NCBI GenBank assembly: GCA_033026295.1
Contig: CM065182.1
Location: forward strand, 11,408,001 to 11,472,000
Length of the DNA: 64,000 bases
Source: Channa striata
Taxonomy: Eukaryota > Chordata > Actinopteri > Anabantiformes > Channidae
Direction of reading: 5' to 3'
Both the position numbers and the translations under genes were made by a program. Positions 1-12,900 of the stretch are shown here, piece by piece (within the stretch, counting starts at the first letter, position 1; the number at the start of each line of letters is the position of its first letter). The notes below the pieces were generated by a model. It did not search any database. It was given only the letters and a program-made list of their open reading frames with translations, and had not been told where the DNA came from.

Positions 1-529
1 CTGGCTTGGCTGGACACGAGCTGTGAACAGACACATATTGGCATCTGTTTGTGAAGGACTCGTGACTCCATCTTGTCCGTTTCCTTCGATATTTTACTGG
101 CTTGTCTGTCACCAGCAAGAAAAGTAAGACGTTGGTGGAGATCCGGAGATGGAGAATAGAGGAAGAACATTAGTTGTAGTGAGAGTTGGGGTGGGGGACG
201 CTGCTGAGCTTGTTTACACATGCACATCCAAACACATTGAGTTCCTTGGAACAGCTTGGCCGGCCCAGTAGCCATCTGTGTTGACTATACGTCGATGTGA
301 CAGTTTAACTCTGTCTGTCCTAATGTGCTAATCTGTCATCCTTTTGAATGTTTCACAATTTTGGCAGCATCTTAGCTCTTCAGGTTTCCTTATGTTTACT
401 GGGAACAAACTGGAAACCTGAAACCTTACCTCACGGGTGTTGGTGCCCACTGGACTGAAGTGTTTCCATTAGTATTCAGTATTCAGTGTTTATTCATTCG
501 TCTATTAGCTTCACCCACTTATCTATTTG

Positions 530-605
530 GCAGAGGACACAGGATGGAAGGCGGGGTCCACCTGGACAGGTCTGTCACGGGGCTGACACACAGAGACAGA
601 CAATG
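530..605 (+). repeat. Dispersed fish repeat, fragment A
   Basis: GGCGGGGTCCACCTGGACAG followed by CTGTCACGGGGCTGACACAC and AGAGACAGACA matches the middle of a repeat common in fish genomes. Other pieces of the same family lie at 7235-7380 and 59525-59670. Confidence 0.65.
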
Positions 606-2868
606 TTGTTCATGCAGTACTATGGCATACACAATGAAACAATACATAAACATTACACCTCAACATAAACATAATTGGTGTTTTATAATTGCTAAATGTA
701 TATCAAATGTGTAAAACTTATTTAAAATTATGTTTGAGGATACAACTGCAGCAGAACAGCAAGAGAAAAGAATAAAAATATCTTAAAAAATATGTGTAGA
801 ACAAAATCTGCATTATATGACATGTTATAATTAATAATCTTTGATTAAAACCTCTTACAGTAAAATTTACATTAACAAATGTAATTTGTTAAAATGTAAA
901 TGTCTGCACAGCTCCCAGGTTTTGGAGTCTGGTTCACAGATACTTTTGACAGCTCCTCTTCATCCTGCCATGTGTTTTGGAGTAGCATTTCATCTGCAAA
1001 TACATCAGAAAATGAATTGCACAGTGTAGCTTTAATTGGACACATGATTAATGTTATTTCTTAATTTTATCATGTTCGAACTACACAAAAGTGACCACAC
1101 TTGATGCATATTTTTTTCTTTTAAATATATTACAGATTTTAACTTGTTATTTAAACAATGGGGAGTGCAGGAGGAAAAAAAATTACCATGACTGGATGAT
1201 TTAACATGTGATTATGTATTCTGAGTTCACACAAGCTGAAAGGGACTGGGAAAACGTTCGTTCTTAGGGAACCCCGTCCTCTTCCCAGTCATGGTTTCCC
1301 AGTTTCAGGTACTTGTTGCTGGTACCAGTTACATTTAACTGACTGACAGGAACTTTATGGAGTTAAAGATTAGATTAAGCTGTTTGGCCAAACTGCTGGA
1401 TCACTCACTAGTTTTCTGACAATTTTATTGACTTGTTGGCTGTAATTTACTAACTGCCTGTGTCAACTGTTTGAACAGCAGACAAATTGAGAGAATATCA
1501 GTTAGATCATATGCTTGTTTACCAGTACAATGTGGTACTTCAGTAGTTTGCTAACAGAATGTGAATCCACAGAAATTCCATTTGTGACACTGGATGCAAA
1601 CCAACATACAGATCAACATGTATTGTTTATACAAAACTCACAGTTTACACATATACTGCAGCTTCATTACCACTGGATCATTTTCTAACCTTTTCTGATA
1701 TATCAGAGGTGATGCTTGTGCTGCCCACAATACTTAGATTAAATGTTTTTACCTTATTAACATTTTTTAAGCACCACAAATAATTTTCCAATCATTTATT
1801 TTGTGTGCGGGCTGAAGACAACATCCTTAAGCCATATATGGCAAATAAATGGATGTAATGAACCAATGCATCACTAGAACAAGTAAGGAATTATATATGT
1901 ATTTTATTGTTTAGGTAGTAAAGTAAAAAAAATGTTATGGTTTAGCACTGACATTAAACTTTGTCCTGACGTTGTGCAGCCACAGGAAGTGCTTTTTTAT
2001 TGCTATAACTGCTAAAGGTGATTTAACCAGTTACTGATCACTGTTATTTTCCACCATCACTTTGCATGTTTAATAGGTGTGTTCAATGGACATTTAACAT
2101 CATGACTGTGTTTTATCAGCTTTGAAATACTGTTTGTTGATATTTATGGCTTTGGTGAAAATCAGATGATATTTTACGATGAATTCATGCAGAAAATCAG
2201 GATATTTCAAACAGTGCTGTTACTTTTTCTTGCCACTGTAACTGTCTGACTGGGGACATTGTTTTCCAATTGCAGCTAATAGGCTCAAGTATTTGTCATT
2301 TTGTTGGCTATAGCTGGTTTGTTCGAGCTGTTAATGTCCTCTAGAGAAAGAATTACTGGCTCTAATAGTCATAGTATCTAAAAGTACAAAAAGCTGCTGA
2401 GAGTTTGTCATGTGAGCTGCTGCTTCAGGGAGCACTGCTTTGGACTACAACTCCAGTCTTTTGTCTTACCGTGTCTCATCCATGTTCAGTGGCATCTCTT
2501 CTTCGCTGCTTTCCCCTTTTTCCTCCCCTCCGTCAGCCTTTATCTATTCACATAGTGCATGAGATACATAAGGTGCATGTGTGTGAAACATTTCTCTGTT
2601 AAACCAATACATTATAAAACCTATCCAACCCTGTTATGCCTCTGAGGTAATATTTGTTAAGACATGTTTCATCCACAGTATATTCACACCCTGATCCTCC
2701 CCAGCATTTTCGTCCATTTTTGCTGTTGAGTATTGCCGTCCTCTTTAGGTGGTTTATCATTTCCGCACAAGCACAACTTTTTGCAGAGCTCCATTGTGGT
2801 GGTTTAAAAGCTTGACCGTTTCTAACTCACCTATTGCAATTCCAGAGAACTGACAGGTAAATCATGCT

Positions 2869-2902
2869 CGCTCACTCACTCACTCACTCACTCACTCACT
2901 CA
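2869..2902 (+). repeat. (CTCA)n microsatellite
   Basis: About eight CTCA units in a row, ending at a dispersed repeat. Confidence 0.9.
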
Positions 2903-2904
2903 CA

Positions 2905-3010
2905 CGTTTGTACAGTATTTACTTGTGAGGACACTCATTGAGATAATTCCATCTCCAGCCCCTTACCCTAACCAGCACAACTGGAATGCCTAACAAAACC
3001 TAATTCTAAC
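2905..3010 (+). repeat. Dispersed repeat with CCCTAACC-type core, copy 1
   Basis: TACTTGTGAGGACACTCATTG followed by CCAGCCCCTTACCCTAACCA and CAACTGGAATGCCTAAC. It is preceded by a (CTCA)n array at 2869-2902. The same family occurs at 15305-15520. Confidence 0.65.
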
Positions 3011-3841
3011 ACACACAGATACAGTAGATACACATATCCTGCCTCTGATGACTTGTCAACATGGAACAAATTAATGAAGTCTTTACAGCCACATAATACC
3101 CCTTGTGTTTTTTTTTAACTTAGTTTTCGCCTGTTTAGTCCCGGGTCATGTTGGTGCAACTACCTGAAGTTACCTGAAGCCAGGATGAAGCCCACATGGG
3201 TAATCAATACCACCCACAGCTGCCATTTTATAACACCCAGGGACATACAGTACCAACAATACTGTTTGTGGTGTTTGGATGTTTTGGACTTTGCCTTGAA
3301 AACCTGAAAGCAAAATCAAATTGGAGCTCAAAATTTTCCGAATTTTATGAAAGGGAGCTTGATGCGTATGTAAAGACTCGTCCCTCGTATGTCTGTTCTT
3401 GTGTTTGCAAAGGGAAGAGAGATGAAGCTATAGATGTGGATGTGTGTGTGTGCATATTTAGGCTGGTGGGTCATTATGGAAGGCTTGATTGTAGCTGAAT
3501 GTGTGCTTCTAGTGTGAATGTGTGACTGTGAATTATGTGAATGAGTGTGTGTCATGATGAGAGAGGGTGGTGAGAGGCTGGGCCTGTGCAGTGCGTGTGT
3601 GTTTGCATATACATGTACACACATTCCTCTCAGTGGGCTTGTGTGAGTGCTTGCAGGATGCCAGTGTGCATGCCTGTGTTGACACGCTCGTGTGGTTGTG
3701 TGCATGCATGTGTGGTTTTCTCGAGAATGTGTGCGAGGATATTGGCTGTGTCACCTCATATTAGGCCCTGATGTGGTGGTGGTGTTGAAGAGTGACCCCC
3801 TACCAACCAGGCTACAGTCATTAACAGGGGCAAAGAATCCC

Positions 3842-3855
3842 ATCACCATGGTAAC
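3842..3855 (+). promoter_or_regulatory. RFX X-box-like site 1
   Basis: ATCACCATGGTAAC fits the RFX X-box pattern RYYNYYATRRNRAC at every position. The surrounding CCCATCACCATGG is shared with the site at 25060. Function is inferred from the motif only. Confidence 0.4.
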
Positions 3856-5113
3856 CGTGGCCATGCTGCCAACACGGCCACAATGAAAAGAAAAGGGGAT
3901 GTGGGAGGGGAAACAGGGGTGGGGGAGGGAGTGAAGGGGGTGAGTTGGTGTGGGTGTGTCTGAAAATGTGCGTGTGTGTGTGTGTTGTGAAAGATAAAGG
4001 TTATGGGAATGACACAGAGACGGAGAATAGTGATGACTATAGGGAGAGAGAAGGAGATGGCCAGAGATTCAGGTCACACTTTATGAAATGAACACACACT
4101 CGATTTCTTAGGAAAATGATATAGATCTTATCTTACAACAGACTTATGTTTTGGAATATGTTTTGGAAGAATTTGTGTTTATTTTTATGCCAGTGTTGAG
4201 GTTGAACGTTAGCACATGAACGAGGCCAGATTTCATAAAGACAGTTAAGTTACATCTTGTATATTTTGTACATTGTACATTAATAGAGACATACCAGCAT
4301 TATAAGTAAACTAAAAAGTAGAAATTTCACAGAGAACCGTATTACAGTATCTTGCCAGACTCTTAAGCTGTAGCTAAACTGGCTTTCAACCATACGTTCA
4401 CATACGCAAAATAGTGATTTGTGCTGCCTGCGTTGAGTCTGCATGTCAGAAATCATGAGATGCAATTACACAGCTGAGTGATGGGGCAGTATCAAACAAT
4501 GCTGGCAGCAGCTTTAAATCACAACAATGGTGTAAAGTTGTGGGGAATCGCCTGAGCGTTGTGAGGTCTTTTAATCATGGTTTAGTGCTACAGTAGGAAT
4601 GAAAAGCTTCCCTCACTGTACACAGGCTCCAACAAAACCTCTGGACTAACAGAAAAGGGGAGTAGTCAGTGGATGACAAGCACCTGGATGAGCACCTGTT
4701 GTGCCTCCTTGAAAGAATCCAGTTCTCCTAGTTTTCAGTGGGATCCGTCTACGGGGCCTTGGTGCCATGTTGTGTAGGGTTACATCTAGGTGCCTTGGTA
4801 TCTGAGTTGGTATCGCTGCAGTATTGTCAAAGGTGATAGATATACCTCAATGTGGGCTTCCTTACGAGTTCGATCTTGTCTGGACTGAGCCTTAACATCC
4901 ATTCTGAGATATTTGTCAAGCAAGCAGGGATACGTGCCTCCACCTGAGTGTCAGATGAGGAAAAAGGAAAAATAGCTGGGTGTCTTTTTGACATTTGTAT
5001 TAAGAGTCTAGCACTCTCTTATGAAGTCCTCATTGACCTTGGAGCTACAGGCCAGTGTAGTTCACATCATCTTACTGCAGTGTTACCTTCCACTTCAAAT
5101 ATTAACATGATGT

Positions 5114-5140
5114 AGGCACTGACACTGTCTGTCAGTGCCT
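5114..5140. other. Perfect 11-base inverted repeat
   Basis: AGGCACTGACA, loop CTGTC, TGTCAGTGCCT: an 11-base perfect stem with a 5-base loop. It is too short for a microRNA precursor and no known family was recognised. Confidence 0.8.
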
Positions 5141-5676
5141 GAGCTGATGGCACATTTAACACAGAGGTGTAGAACAGCTCAAAACCAGAATGCAGAGCCC
5201 CCCTATGATGAAAACAAATGGTGTAATGCATCTTCTGAGCTCGTCTGAAAAAATAAATAATAAACTTTCAGTTTGTTTATTTCTGTCAGGTGTAAAAGTG
5301 GTGCTTGAAAAAGGTATGAATCTTACTGAGCATTCGTTCAAATTAGTTACGCAACTACAGAAGCTAAGGATCAATTCTGCGCATTGCATATGTAAACTGC
5401 ATCTGATGCATTTGTTTAAAAAAACAAATAAGATATGTATAAATTAACAGTTTATTGGTACTTTACTTTAAGAAGCTGGTACTAAAACATTAAGCAGTGA
5501 TCATGATGCCTTTAAGGCCTCAGTCATTTTCTGGTTAAAAAAAACACTGGATTCATTGCACTGCCTTTTTGTTGAAACCAATACAGTTTAAACAAAGCAT
5601 CTTGCTGCATCTTTTTACTGTTACTAGGCAACCACTGAATCCCTGTCCTTAGTCTAACTGCTAAACTTAATGGCCA

Positions 5677-6006
5677 TGACACACCAAGCTAACAGCAGTC
5701 AGCCAGAGTTGGACGTAAGTTGGGGGACGTGCAAACATCTACTTTTGACGCTGTGTCCCGCAATTTAGGCGATAGTCCGTCCCCCATAGAAGGCTTTTCA
5801 GCCAACGCAGCGTATAGAGTTGGTGTTGTTAGTGATGGTCCGTTGGTGAGAGAGACCACTCTGATTGGCTGTTCAACCTCATAAGTCAATGTATGAGGAG
5901 AAAAAACCATCGAGTGTCATCTGTTGACTCAGATGAAGCCAACCTGCATTGATGCAACAGTTGGTTTTCTTCGATGCTAATACTTTGTTGTCAGCTTGGT
6001 GTGTCA
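5677..6006. mobile_element. MITE-like nonautonomous DNA transposon
   Basis: The left end TGACACACCAAGCTAACA (5677-5694) is the reverse complement of the right end (5989-6006) at 17 of 18 positions. The roughly 330-base interior has no coding capacity. Length, end structure and the CACACCAAGC terminal motif fit a fish PIF/Harbinger-type MITE, recalled rather than searched. Target-site duplication is not clear; the element may extend a few bases outward. Confidence 0.75.
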
Positions 6007-7234
6007 CCTCCATGAGACTGCTCAACCTCTCAAAACATTTAGAGTGAGAAGCTTTTCTCAAATATGTTGACGTCTAAAATGGAGATTAATTTGGGTACAT
6101 ACTCCAGAAATTGAAAGATGTGTAGAAATGCAGCAGAAAAGCACCATCCAAACCGTTTCCCTCTCATTATAAAAAGCCGCCCGAGGTCGCTAAAGTACAT
6201 TCTATCTGATTAGATCCTTAAGCGTGTTATTTATCTGCCAGCTTCTCCCCTCAACCTAGTTTTAAAAACTATGCAAATAACAGTAATGTTAAAAAAAACC
6301 CATTTCCATCATTTTCAGATTTTTTGTTTTTATTATGTGTGGCCTAAGAGGTATAAACATGTGGAGGAAAGGTTTATTTTTCATAGTGTCTAATGGACAG
6401 AAACATGTTTAGACCGTGAACCTTGTTAAGTTGTGTGCATGTGTGTGTGTTTGTGTGTGAATTTTTCTGCACACACTCATGTTTGAGGTTCAATTTGGCC
6501 TGTAAGTGCTTTGAATTTAGTGTGAGCTTTAGAAAAGTGCTCTGACCACAGCTTTGTGGTTTGGGCACGTGTATATGTGTGTGTTTGTCCATGTATGTCT
6601 ATGTAGGGATAAGACGGTATGTGCTTAACTTGTGCAGAGTACACAAACTTTGTCTAGTGGGTGTGGACAAGAGGGCGTATAGGGAAGTGGTGGACGCCTT
6701 TGCGTCAATAGGATGTGGTGTGATAACAGCCAGGCAGCTTCTCTTTCACTCTCTCCTGCTCTATTCTAGGTCCCTCTCTCACCCTCACTCTCTCTTGCTT
6801 TCTGCCGGCCAGATGGAGACACACCCAGTTCTTCTCTGCACTCGTCTGCATCTACACAGTTTGTGTTTCTCTGTTTCCCCGACCAGTATTTTAAAGAACC
6901 ATGCCAGTGTTTTATCTGGTCTGCATAAAGAAGATCAAAAATATTGTTAGCACATTATAGACAGCTTTAAGTCTGAAGTACCCAAATTGGGGGTGAAACA
7001 CTTGAATAGAGATGGGTCACATTTTGGCCATTTGGCAGTTTTGCAGCATCTGTTGGCCATGAAGAAGCCAATCTGCAGAAACATGAGTCAACTAACAGGG
7101 ATCCAGCACAGAGAAAAAACATGTGAGACTAAATAGCAAAGAGAAAAAATGCAGCTTGTCAACATGGGAAAGGTCTGGAAGATCACAGCAACATCTGGCA
7201 AACTGCATCAACAAAGAACAGAAGTGGTCACAGG

Positions 7235-7380
7235 CACATTCACACCTACAGGCGATTTAGAGTCACCAATGAAACTAACCCGCATGTCTTTGAACACAGG
7301 CAGGAGAACACACTCCCCACGGATATGTTCAAACCCCGAGTGTTCTTGCAACGCAGTGTTAACCACTGCACCACTGTGCT
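7235..7380 (+). repeat. Dispersed fish repeat, fragment B
   Basis: Contains ATTCACACCTACAGGCGATT, TAGAGTCACCAATGAAACTA, CCGCATGTCTTTGAACACAG and GTTAACCACTGCACCACTGT, the distal half of the same repeat family. It abuts the LINE region only loosely. Confidence 0.7.
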
Positions 7381-7869
7381 ACCTTTACATCCCCTTTCAT
7401 GCTAAAATGAATTTTGGCAAATAAATAAAACCTACACAGTATATAAAGGCTTAACTAATACAGCTCAGCTCAAGTCATCCCCAAACGACCCATCTGTGCA
7501 GCACTGTTTGCATTCATTTTTTGTAACCAGTAACTAGTGTTGTGGGACTGGCTCCAGTCACGCTGCCTCTCAGTCAAGTGTTTTGCATGCAGTGTGTTAG
7601 GATGTTGAAGGAATGACATGAAGTTTAGTTCAAGAATGTCAATCATAAACTGTGACTGAGGTGACTGAAAGTCTGCAGGCTGGATCTAAGTACAGTGATG
7701 CCGTGCAGGTGTTTGGGTGGCTGCAGGAAAGGAACTGTATTCTGATGTCAGCACAATGGACAGACGAGGGTTTAAGTGCGTATAGCAAGAAAACACTGTT
7801 TTTTTATACAGATACACAAACTGGGTAATTGCGGGACAAGGAATCCAACCCATTTGCATAGCAGCTTAT

Positions 7870-9340
7870 GACTTGGTGAACCCAGGTGCAATGTGTGAGG
7901 CAGTTCCAACACAATTCCTTGTTCTCTTAAAGTTCAGTCTGTGTGCGTTTGTTTTAGTCAATGGGTGAGGATGTCGTGGTCCACGGTCACTGCTGTCTCC
8001 ACAGTCTCGAGCATGTTCAGCTCCAATTTGTTTTAGCCAGCTGATCAACCTCCTGTAAATATGCAGTTGTGTCATCATCTCACATAAGGCCAATAACAGT
8101 TGTCATGTGCAACTTTTAGGAGTTTGACAATCGAACTGCTGGAGGTGCGCTCATTTACGTGAAGGAAGAAAAGCAGAGGGGAGAGCACACGTCCCTGAGG
8201 AGCACCACTACTAGTTTACTGTGTGTTGCATGTAACTTTCCAAATCCTTACCTGTTGCGTCCTGTTTTTAGGCAAAGGCAGATATAGAAAGTTGGAGAGT
8301 TTAGCTGATTTCTGGAACATAATATTGCACGCCGAGCTAAAAGCTACAAGCAAAAGTCTTGCATATGCCCCAGGGCTGAGGTGTTCCAGGATTTAATGCA
8401 GTCCTATGTTAACGGGATCATCTACTGACCTGTTTGCCCTGTAGGCAAACCACAGGGGTCTAGCAGGGGCCTGTGATGTTCTTCAGATGGTTCAACACTC
8501 GTCATTCAAAGGATTTCATTGGCCTGTGGTCATTTAGTCGTGTGATAGGAGCTTTCTTAGTGGAATTATGTGTGATGTTTGAAGGTTGATGGGACTTCAC
8601 ACAGCTACAGTGATTTGGTGAAGATGAGGACCTGTTGGTCAGCGTAAGCTGTCAGACAGGATGGGCTGACTTTATCTCGCCCTGCAGACGGATTTTCTGT
8701 CTTTGGAAGAGTTGACTCACCTCTGCTTGGGATATCTTGAGGGTATACAGGGTGGCTGGAGGGGTGCGTAGGTGGTGTTTGCAGTCTGGGTGTTTGGAGG
8801 GGGTGGTGGTGGATTGACTGTTCTCTGTGTGTCTTGAAGAGGTTTTAGGAAGGTGGATTTGGTGGGTGTGGTGGTGGTGATCATCGAATAGGTTTAGGTG
8901 AAGGTTGTCGTCTGTTTTTCAAACCTGCAGTAAAAAGGTTTTAGACTGTCTGCAAGGTCATAGTTTCTCAGCAGGTGGGGAAGGCCTCCTGTAATTTGAA
9001 ACGTCCTCCAAGGCTTTCCACACCGAAGCAGCATCACTGGGTCATAACAAGTTTTGGACTTTTCAGTCTGGTTTCTCTTGGCCACCTTGATCTCCTATCA
9101 GTGATTTTCTGGCCTGCCTATAGAGTATATCCCCACCTCTATAAGCTTCCTCTTTGGTCTGCTGAACCTGTCTGAGTTTAGCTGTGACCCATTGCTTTTC
9201 GCTGCCATATGTGCGATAGGTCTGACATATGATTTCAAAGTGTTGGTCAGTTCATTCAGGTTTTCAGCTGCAGCTTCAAAAACACTCTAGACTCTGCAGT
9301 CAGAACAAGACTGCAGCTGCTGCTTTGCCTCACAGGTCCA
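7870..9340 (-). mobile_element. Degenerate LINE reverse transcriptase (L2/CR1/Rex-like)
   Basis: Minus-strand translation in shifting frames gives pieces of a fish non-LTR reverse transcriptase in the right order: LADSLKPFYCRFEKQ (about 8940), SPSCL then ADQ (about 8660), LCEVPSTFKH, MKSFE-stop-RVLNHLKNITG (about 8500), SGAPQGRVLSPLLF (about 8165-8205), then the catalytic region. The expected FADD box reads VAHDN near 8100-8115, losing one catalytic Asp. Many stops and frameshifts show a dead copy. Family assignment is from recall. Confidence 0.8.
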
Positions 9341-11080
9341 TCTATTCACAGTTTTAACTACAGCCTTTAAAGATTATAGAGTTACTCTTTTTTTTTTCTT
9401 CTCTTTGTTTTGAATGTCACACTATATGATATACCCCGTCATACTGGGGTTATTATGCAGCCTCATCAGAGCCAGAGAAATCACATTCTCCAGGCTACTA
9501 TTAAGATACTTTTGCAACCATTCTTACCTTGGAAAAATGTAATATTGACTTGTTCAGTATCAGCTCTAGAGTAAAGTAAACATGTCTTTTACTGTTTATC
9601 ATGTATAATTTTGTGTCTGTGGCTGATTGCATAATTAATAAAAAAAAATCTGAAAGACAAGAATATTCAGTATATCATCAGTATATGTCTCAGTCTGCAT
9701 TTGCTTGGCTTCATAAATTGAATCTTTTTTTTTTTTTGGTGTTCTCTCCATCAAGGAAATAGAACATAATGATTTTTTAAATCTACTGTGTAATCAGCTG
9801 TAAAACTGTTATTTGAACTACCCAATCTACGAGTCTTTACTCCATGCTATGGATGTTTTCTTGAACTCTGCAAGGAAACCAACAACCAACTGTGACCTTT
9901 GACTGTGGCCTTTAAACACCCCTGGTTGGTCAATGCTGACTTATGCTCCCTGTTGTTGTCATTCTGATAGGCAGTCGTCATCTGTTTTTAGGTGCTTTTT
10001 GTTTTGCACTTCAGTCCAAGCTTTCAGGTGTGTGTGTGTATGTGTGTGTGTGTGGGAGAGAACGAGGGAGTGAGATGGAGAGAGAGCGAGGAACATGTCA
10101 TTGTAATCTTTGCAACATCCTAATAGAGCAGTTTCAAATTGAACCTCGAACCCTGGCGATGTTACTGATATTAGATGCACACACCTGTGAATGGGAGCAA
10201 ACACTTCTCTTCAGTCTCTTGTATCTACATCTCAGGCCTCTGAAATGTCCGCAGTGCCTCCTGCTCATGCCCCATGCACAGCTGAAGGTCCTCCGAGGAA
10301 GACCTTGGCACTTTACGAGGCCGTGAAGCTGAAGGAGGAGAGGAGGGATCCAAACTGGCAGGGAATGGCTGGGAAGTGTGTCTTCCCTCTGCCACGTTGT
10401 GCAGGGGACATGAATGTATTGCTGTCGAATGTGTGATATTATATTATGCAATAGAATAGGATTTGATCCTGCAGACTTCTGCATCCCAGTCTGATATTGT
10501 ACCCAACTCACCACCAGGTCACATGTAACACACAAACACAAAGGCTTGTGGCCTCATGGAGCCACTACTACCTCCTTCAAACCAGTGGTGTGAGGCTTTC
10601 TGTATGGATCCATCCAAGCTGCTGAAATGTAAAACACAAGCACAGGTGATTGAGGGTGAGTGTGAAACTGAAACTTAAGTTGTAAATTATTGAAAGTAAC
10701 GGTCGGTGTAATTCTCCGGTTTATTGTGAAGAGTGTGAACCAGACTTTAGACTGGTGACGCAGGCTGACAGCTGTGAATCAGTCTAGTTGTACTGTCAGC
10801 CCATGATTTAGTCTGTTTGCTTCTTGTGTGTGTTTTTTTTAAAGATTCTTTCTGGACTTTCAAAAAACTTGATGTTGTTTTTTTGAACAATGTTACATGC
10901 CAGTTCAGCGCCCAACCAACCTTTACATCAAGCCCCTAAATGCCCTTTGTCACTTATTAACCAAGCACCACCCTTCCATACACACACATAGACACACAGT
11001 GAGGGAGGAAGAACAAGGGTGTGCAAGGGTGAATTTATCTATGTGAACGAGGTTTTAGCCAAAAGCCTCGGACTCTGATT

Positions 11081-11081
<1 letters not shown>

Positions 11082-11111
<30 letters not shown>
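11082..11111 (+). repeat. (CA)n microsatellite
   Basis: About 15 uninterrupted CA units. Confidence 0.95.
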
Positions 11112-11113
<2 letters not shown>

Positions 11114-12393
11114 TATTGAGCTCTATGTTTTTCTATGAGGTGGTCCTCTTGCCTCTCAGGGCCAACTCTGCAAGGGTGTGTGTGTGTGTGTTAATGGACT
11201 CCAGTTACAGTGCAGAAGTTATGCAATGTTTGGATCCTGAACTGGAAGCCAATGGGAACTGACCTCCCTGCTCTCTCCAAACTGGTCTGCTCCACCTTCT
11301 TCTTCTTTCTGAAATTTCGTTTGGTCCCTGATGTGGAAGAGAATCACTCAAAGTGTAGTTCTGGCACACTGGCCTGTCTATAAATGGAAGCCTTTCTTTA
11401 TTGATGTATAATGGGCATTTGAAGGTCATATCCACTGAATACCAGCACCTCCAATAGAGTTTGTTTGCAAGAAATGTTCTAGTGCATCCAAAGTTACTCT
11501 CGGACTGAGGGCGCTGCTGCGGCCTCCTTTGTTTCCAGTGTAAACACAATGGCTGACTGCAGTTCTCATAAGCATGCACGGTTATTTGCTGGTGTCATCT
11601 GAGTCGATGATTATTTAACTTTCTCTGTTTACTGTGAATTCACCAACTACAGAACTGATACAGTAGTTTATATTACTGACAAACGTAGGAAATGATCATG
11701 TGCAGTTTTCATTATTTTGTACTGTTCTTTGTCTGTGTCAGCAAATTAATGAAAATATCAGGACAGACATGACTTGGTGTAAGGAGTGACAGGAAAAGCT
11801 TTTGGTCACTTTGAAACCGGTCGGGTTCTAGTAAAACACCTTGTCTTTGTCCCTTTCTCCATCTTTCTCTGCTCAAATGTGTCCTAATAAAGACAACACA
11901 AAGTCTGTAAGGAAGCAAACGAATTGACTGTTCATTTCATTCAGTGCACTGACAAATTACTGTTTAATATCTGAATGCTATCGGCAGCGTGTCAGGAGGA
12001 TGTTAGACGGCACTGTGAACTGAGAATGAACCCGCTGTGGTATGAGCAGGCGACCATTATGAGGAAAAAACCTTCTGCCTCTTTTTTTCTCATTTCAGTT
12101 ATTTCTCTTCCTCTTCTTATACTTAGTGTTCTTTCAGTTGACAGTGAACTTCAGACACAGCTACTGCTGCTGATGCATAGTTTAATGCTATTATTAAAGA
12201 AAACAGGGTCTAAACAAAGACCAAAACTGACAGAAACTGAAAATTGGAGCCAAATTATCTTCATCTGCACAGGACTTAATGTTGCATGGCAGCTTCTGTG
12301 TGTCTGTTTTTTTTTTTTTTTTTTTGTACTTTTTTGAACATCTTGGGGAAACGGCTGCATGTGTGTTAATGGGTGTGGGCATAACTAGACATA

Positions 12394-12395
<2 letters not shown>

Positions 12396-12486
<91 letters not shown>
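12396..12486 (+). repeat. (GT)n microsatellite, about 45 units
   Basis: About 90 bases of uninterrupted GT; one of the longest simple repeats in the window and a likely Z-DNA former. Confidence 0.97.
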
Positions 12487-12487
<1 letters not shown>

Positions 12488-12620
12488 TGCATGAACAGAG
12501 TGAGTGTGGCTGACTAGGGCAAAGCCCCCGGCCCTGCATGTGTGTGCTTTGGATGGGGGGTGGGGGTGGTGAGGCAGCAGTGACAGAAAGGAGAGTGTTG
12601 ACCCAGATAGTCTTTCTATC

Positions 12621-12900
12621 CCACCCTCTCTCTCTCTCTGTCTCTCTCTCTCTCTCTCTCTCCCTGTGTCTCTCTCTCTCTGTGTCTCTCTCTCTGTGTG
12701 TCTCTCTCCGTGTCTCTCTCTCTCTCTCTGTGTGTGTGTCTCTCTCTCTGTGTCTCTCTCTGTCTCTCTCTGTGTGTGTGTGTCTCTTTCTCTGTGTCTC
12801 TATCTCGCTGTCTCTTTTTCTCTCTCTCTCTCTCTCTTCGTGTTTCTATCTCGCTATCGCTCTCCCTTAACTGTGTTTCTGCCTCTCTATCTCTCTCTCA
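12621..12900 (+). repeat. (CT)n / (TCTG)n compound microsatellite
   Basis: About 280 bases of CTCT with TG interruptions, close behind the (GT)n array. Open frames of Ser/Leu/Val/Cys repeats on both strands here are artefacts. Confidence 0.95.

Noticed and set aside
1..130. Possible 5' noncoding exon ending at a GTAAGA donor
   Set aside because: Only a donor-like hexamer supports it; no promoter or transcript evidence can be seen.
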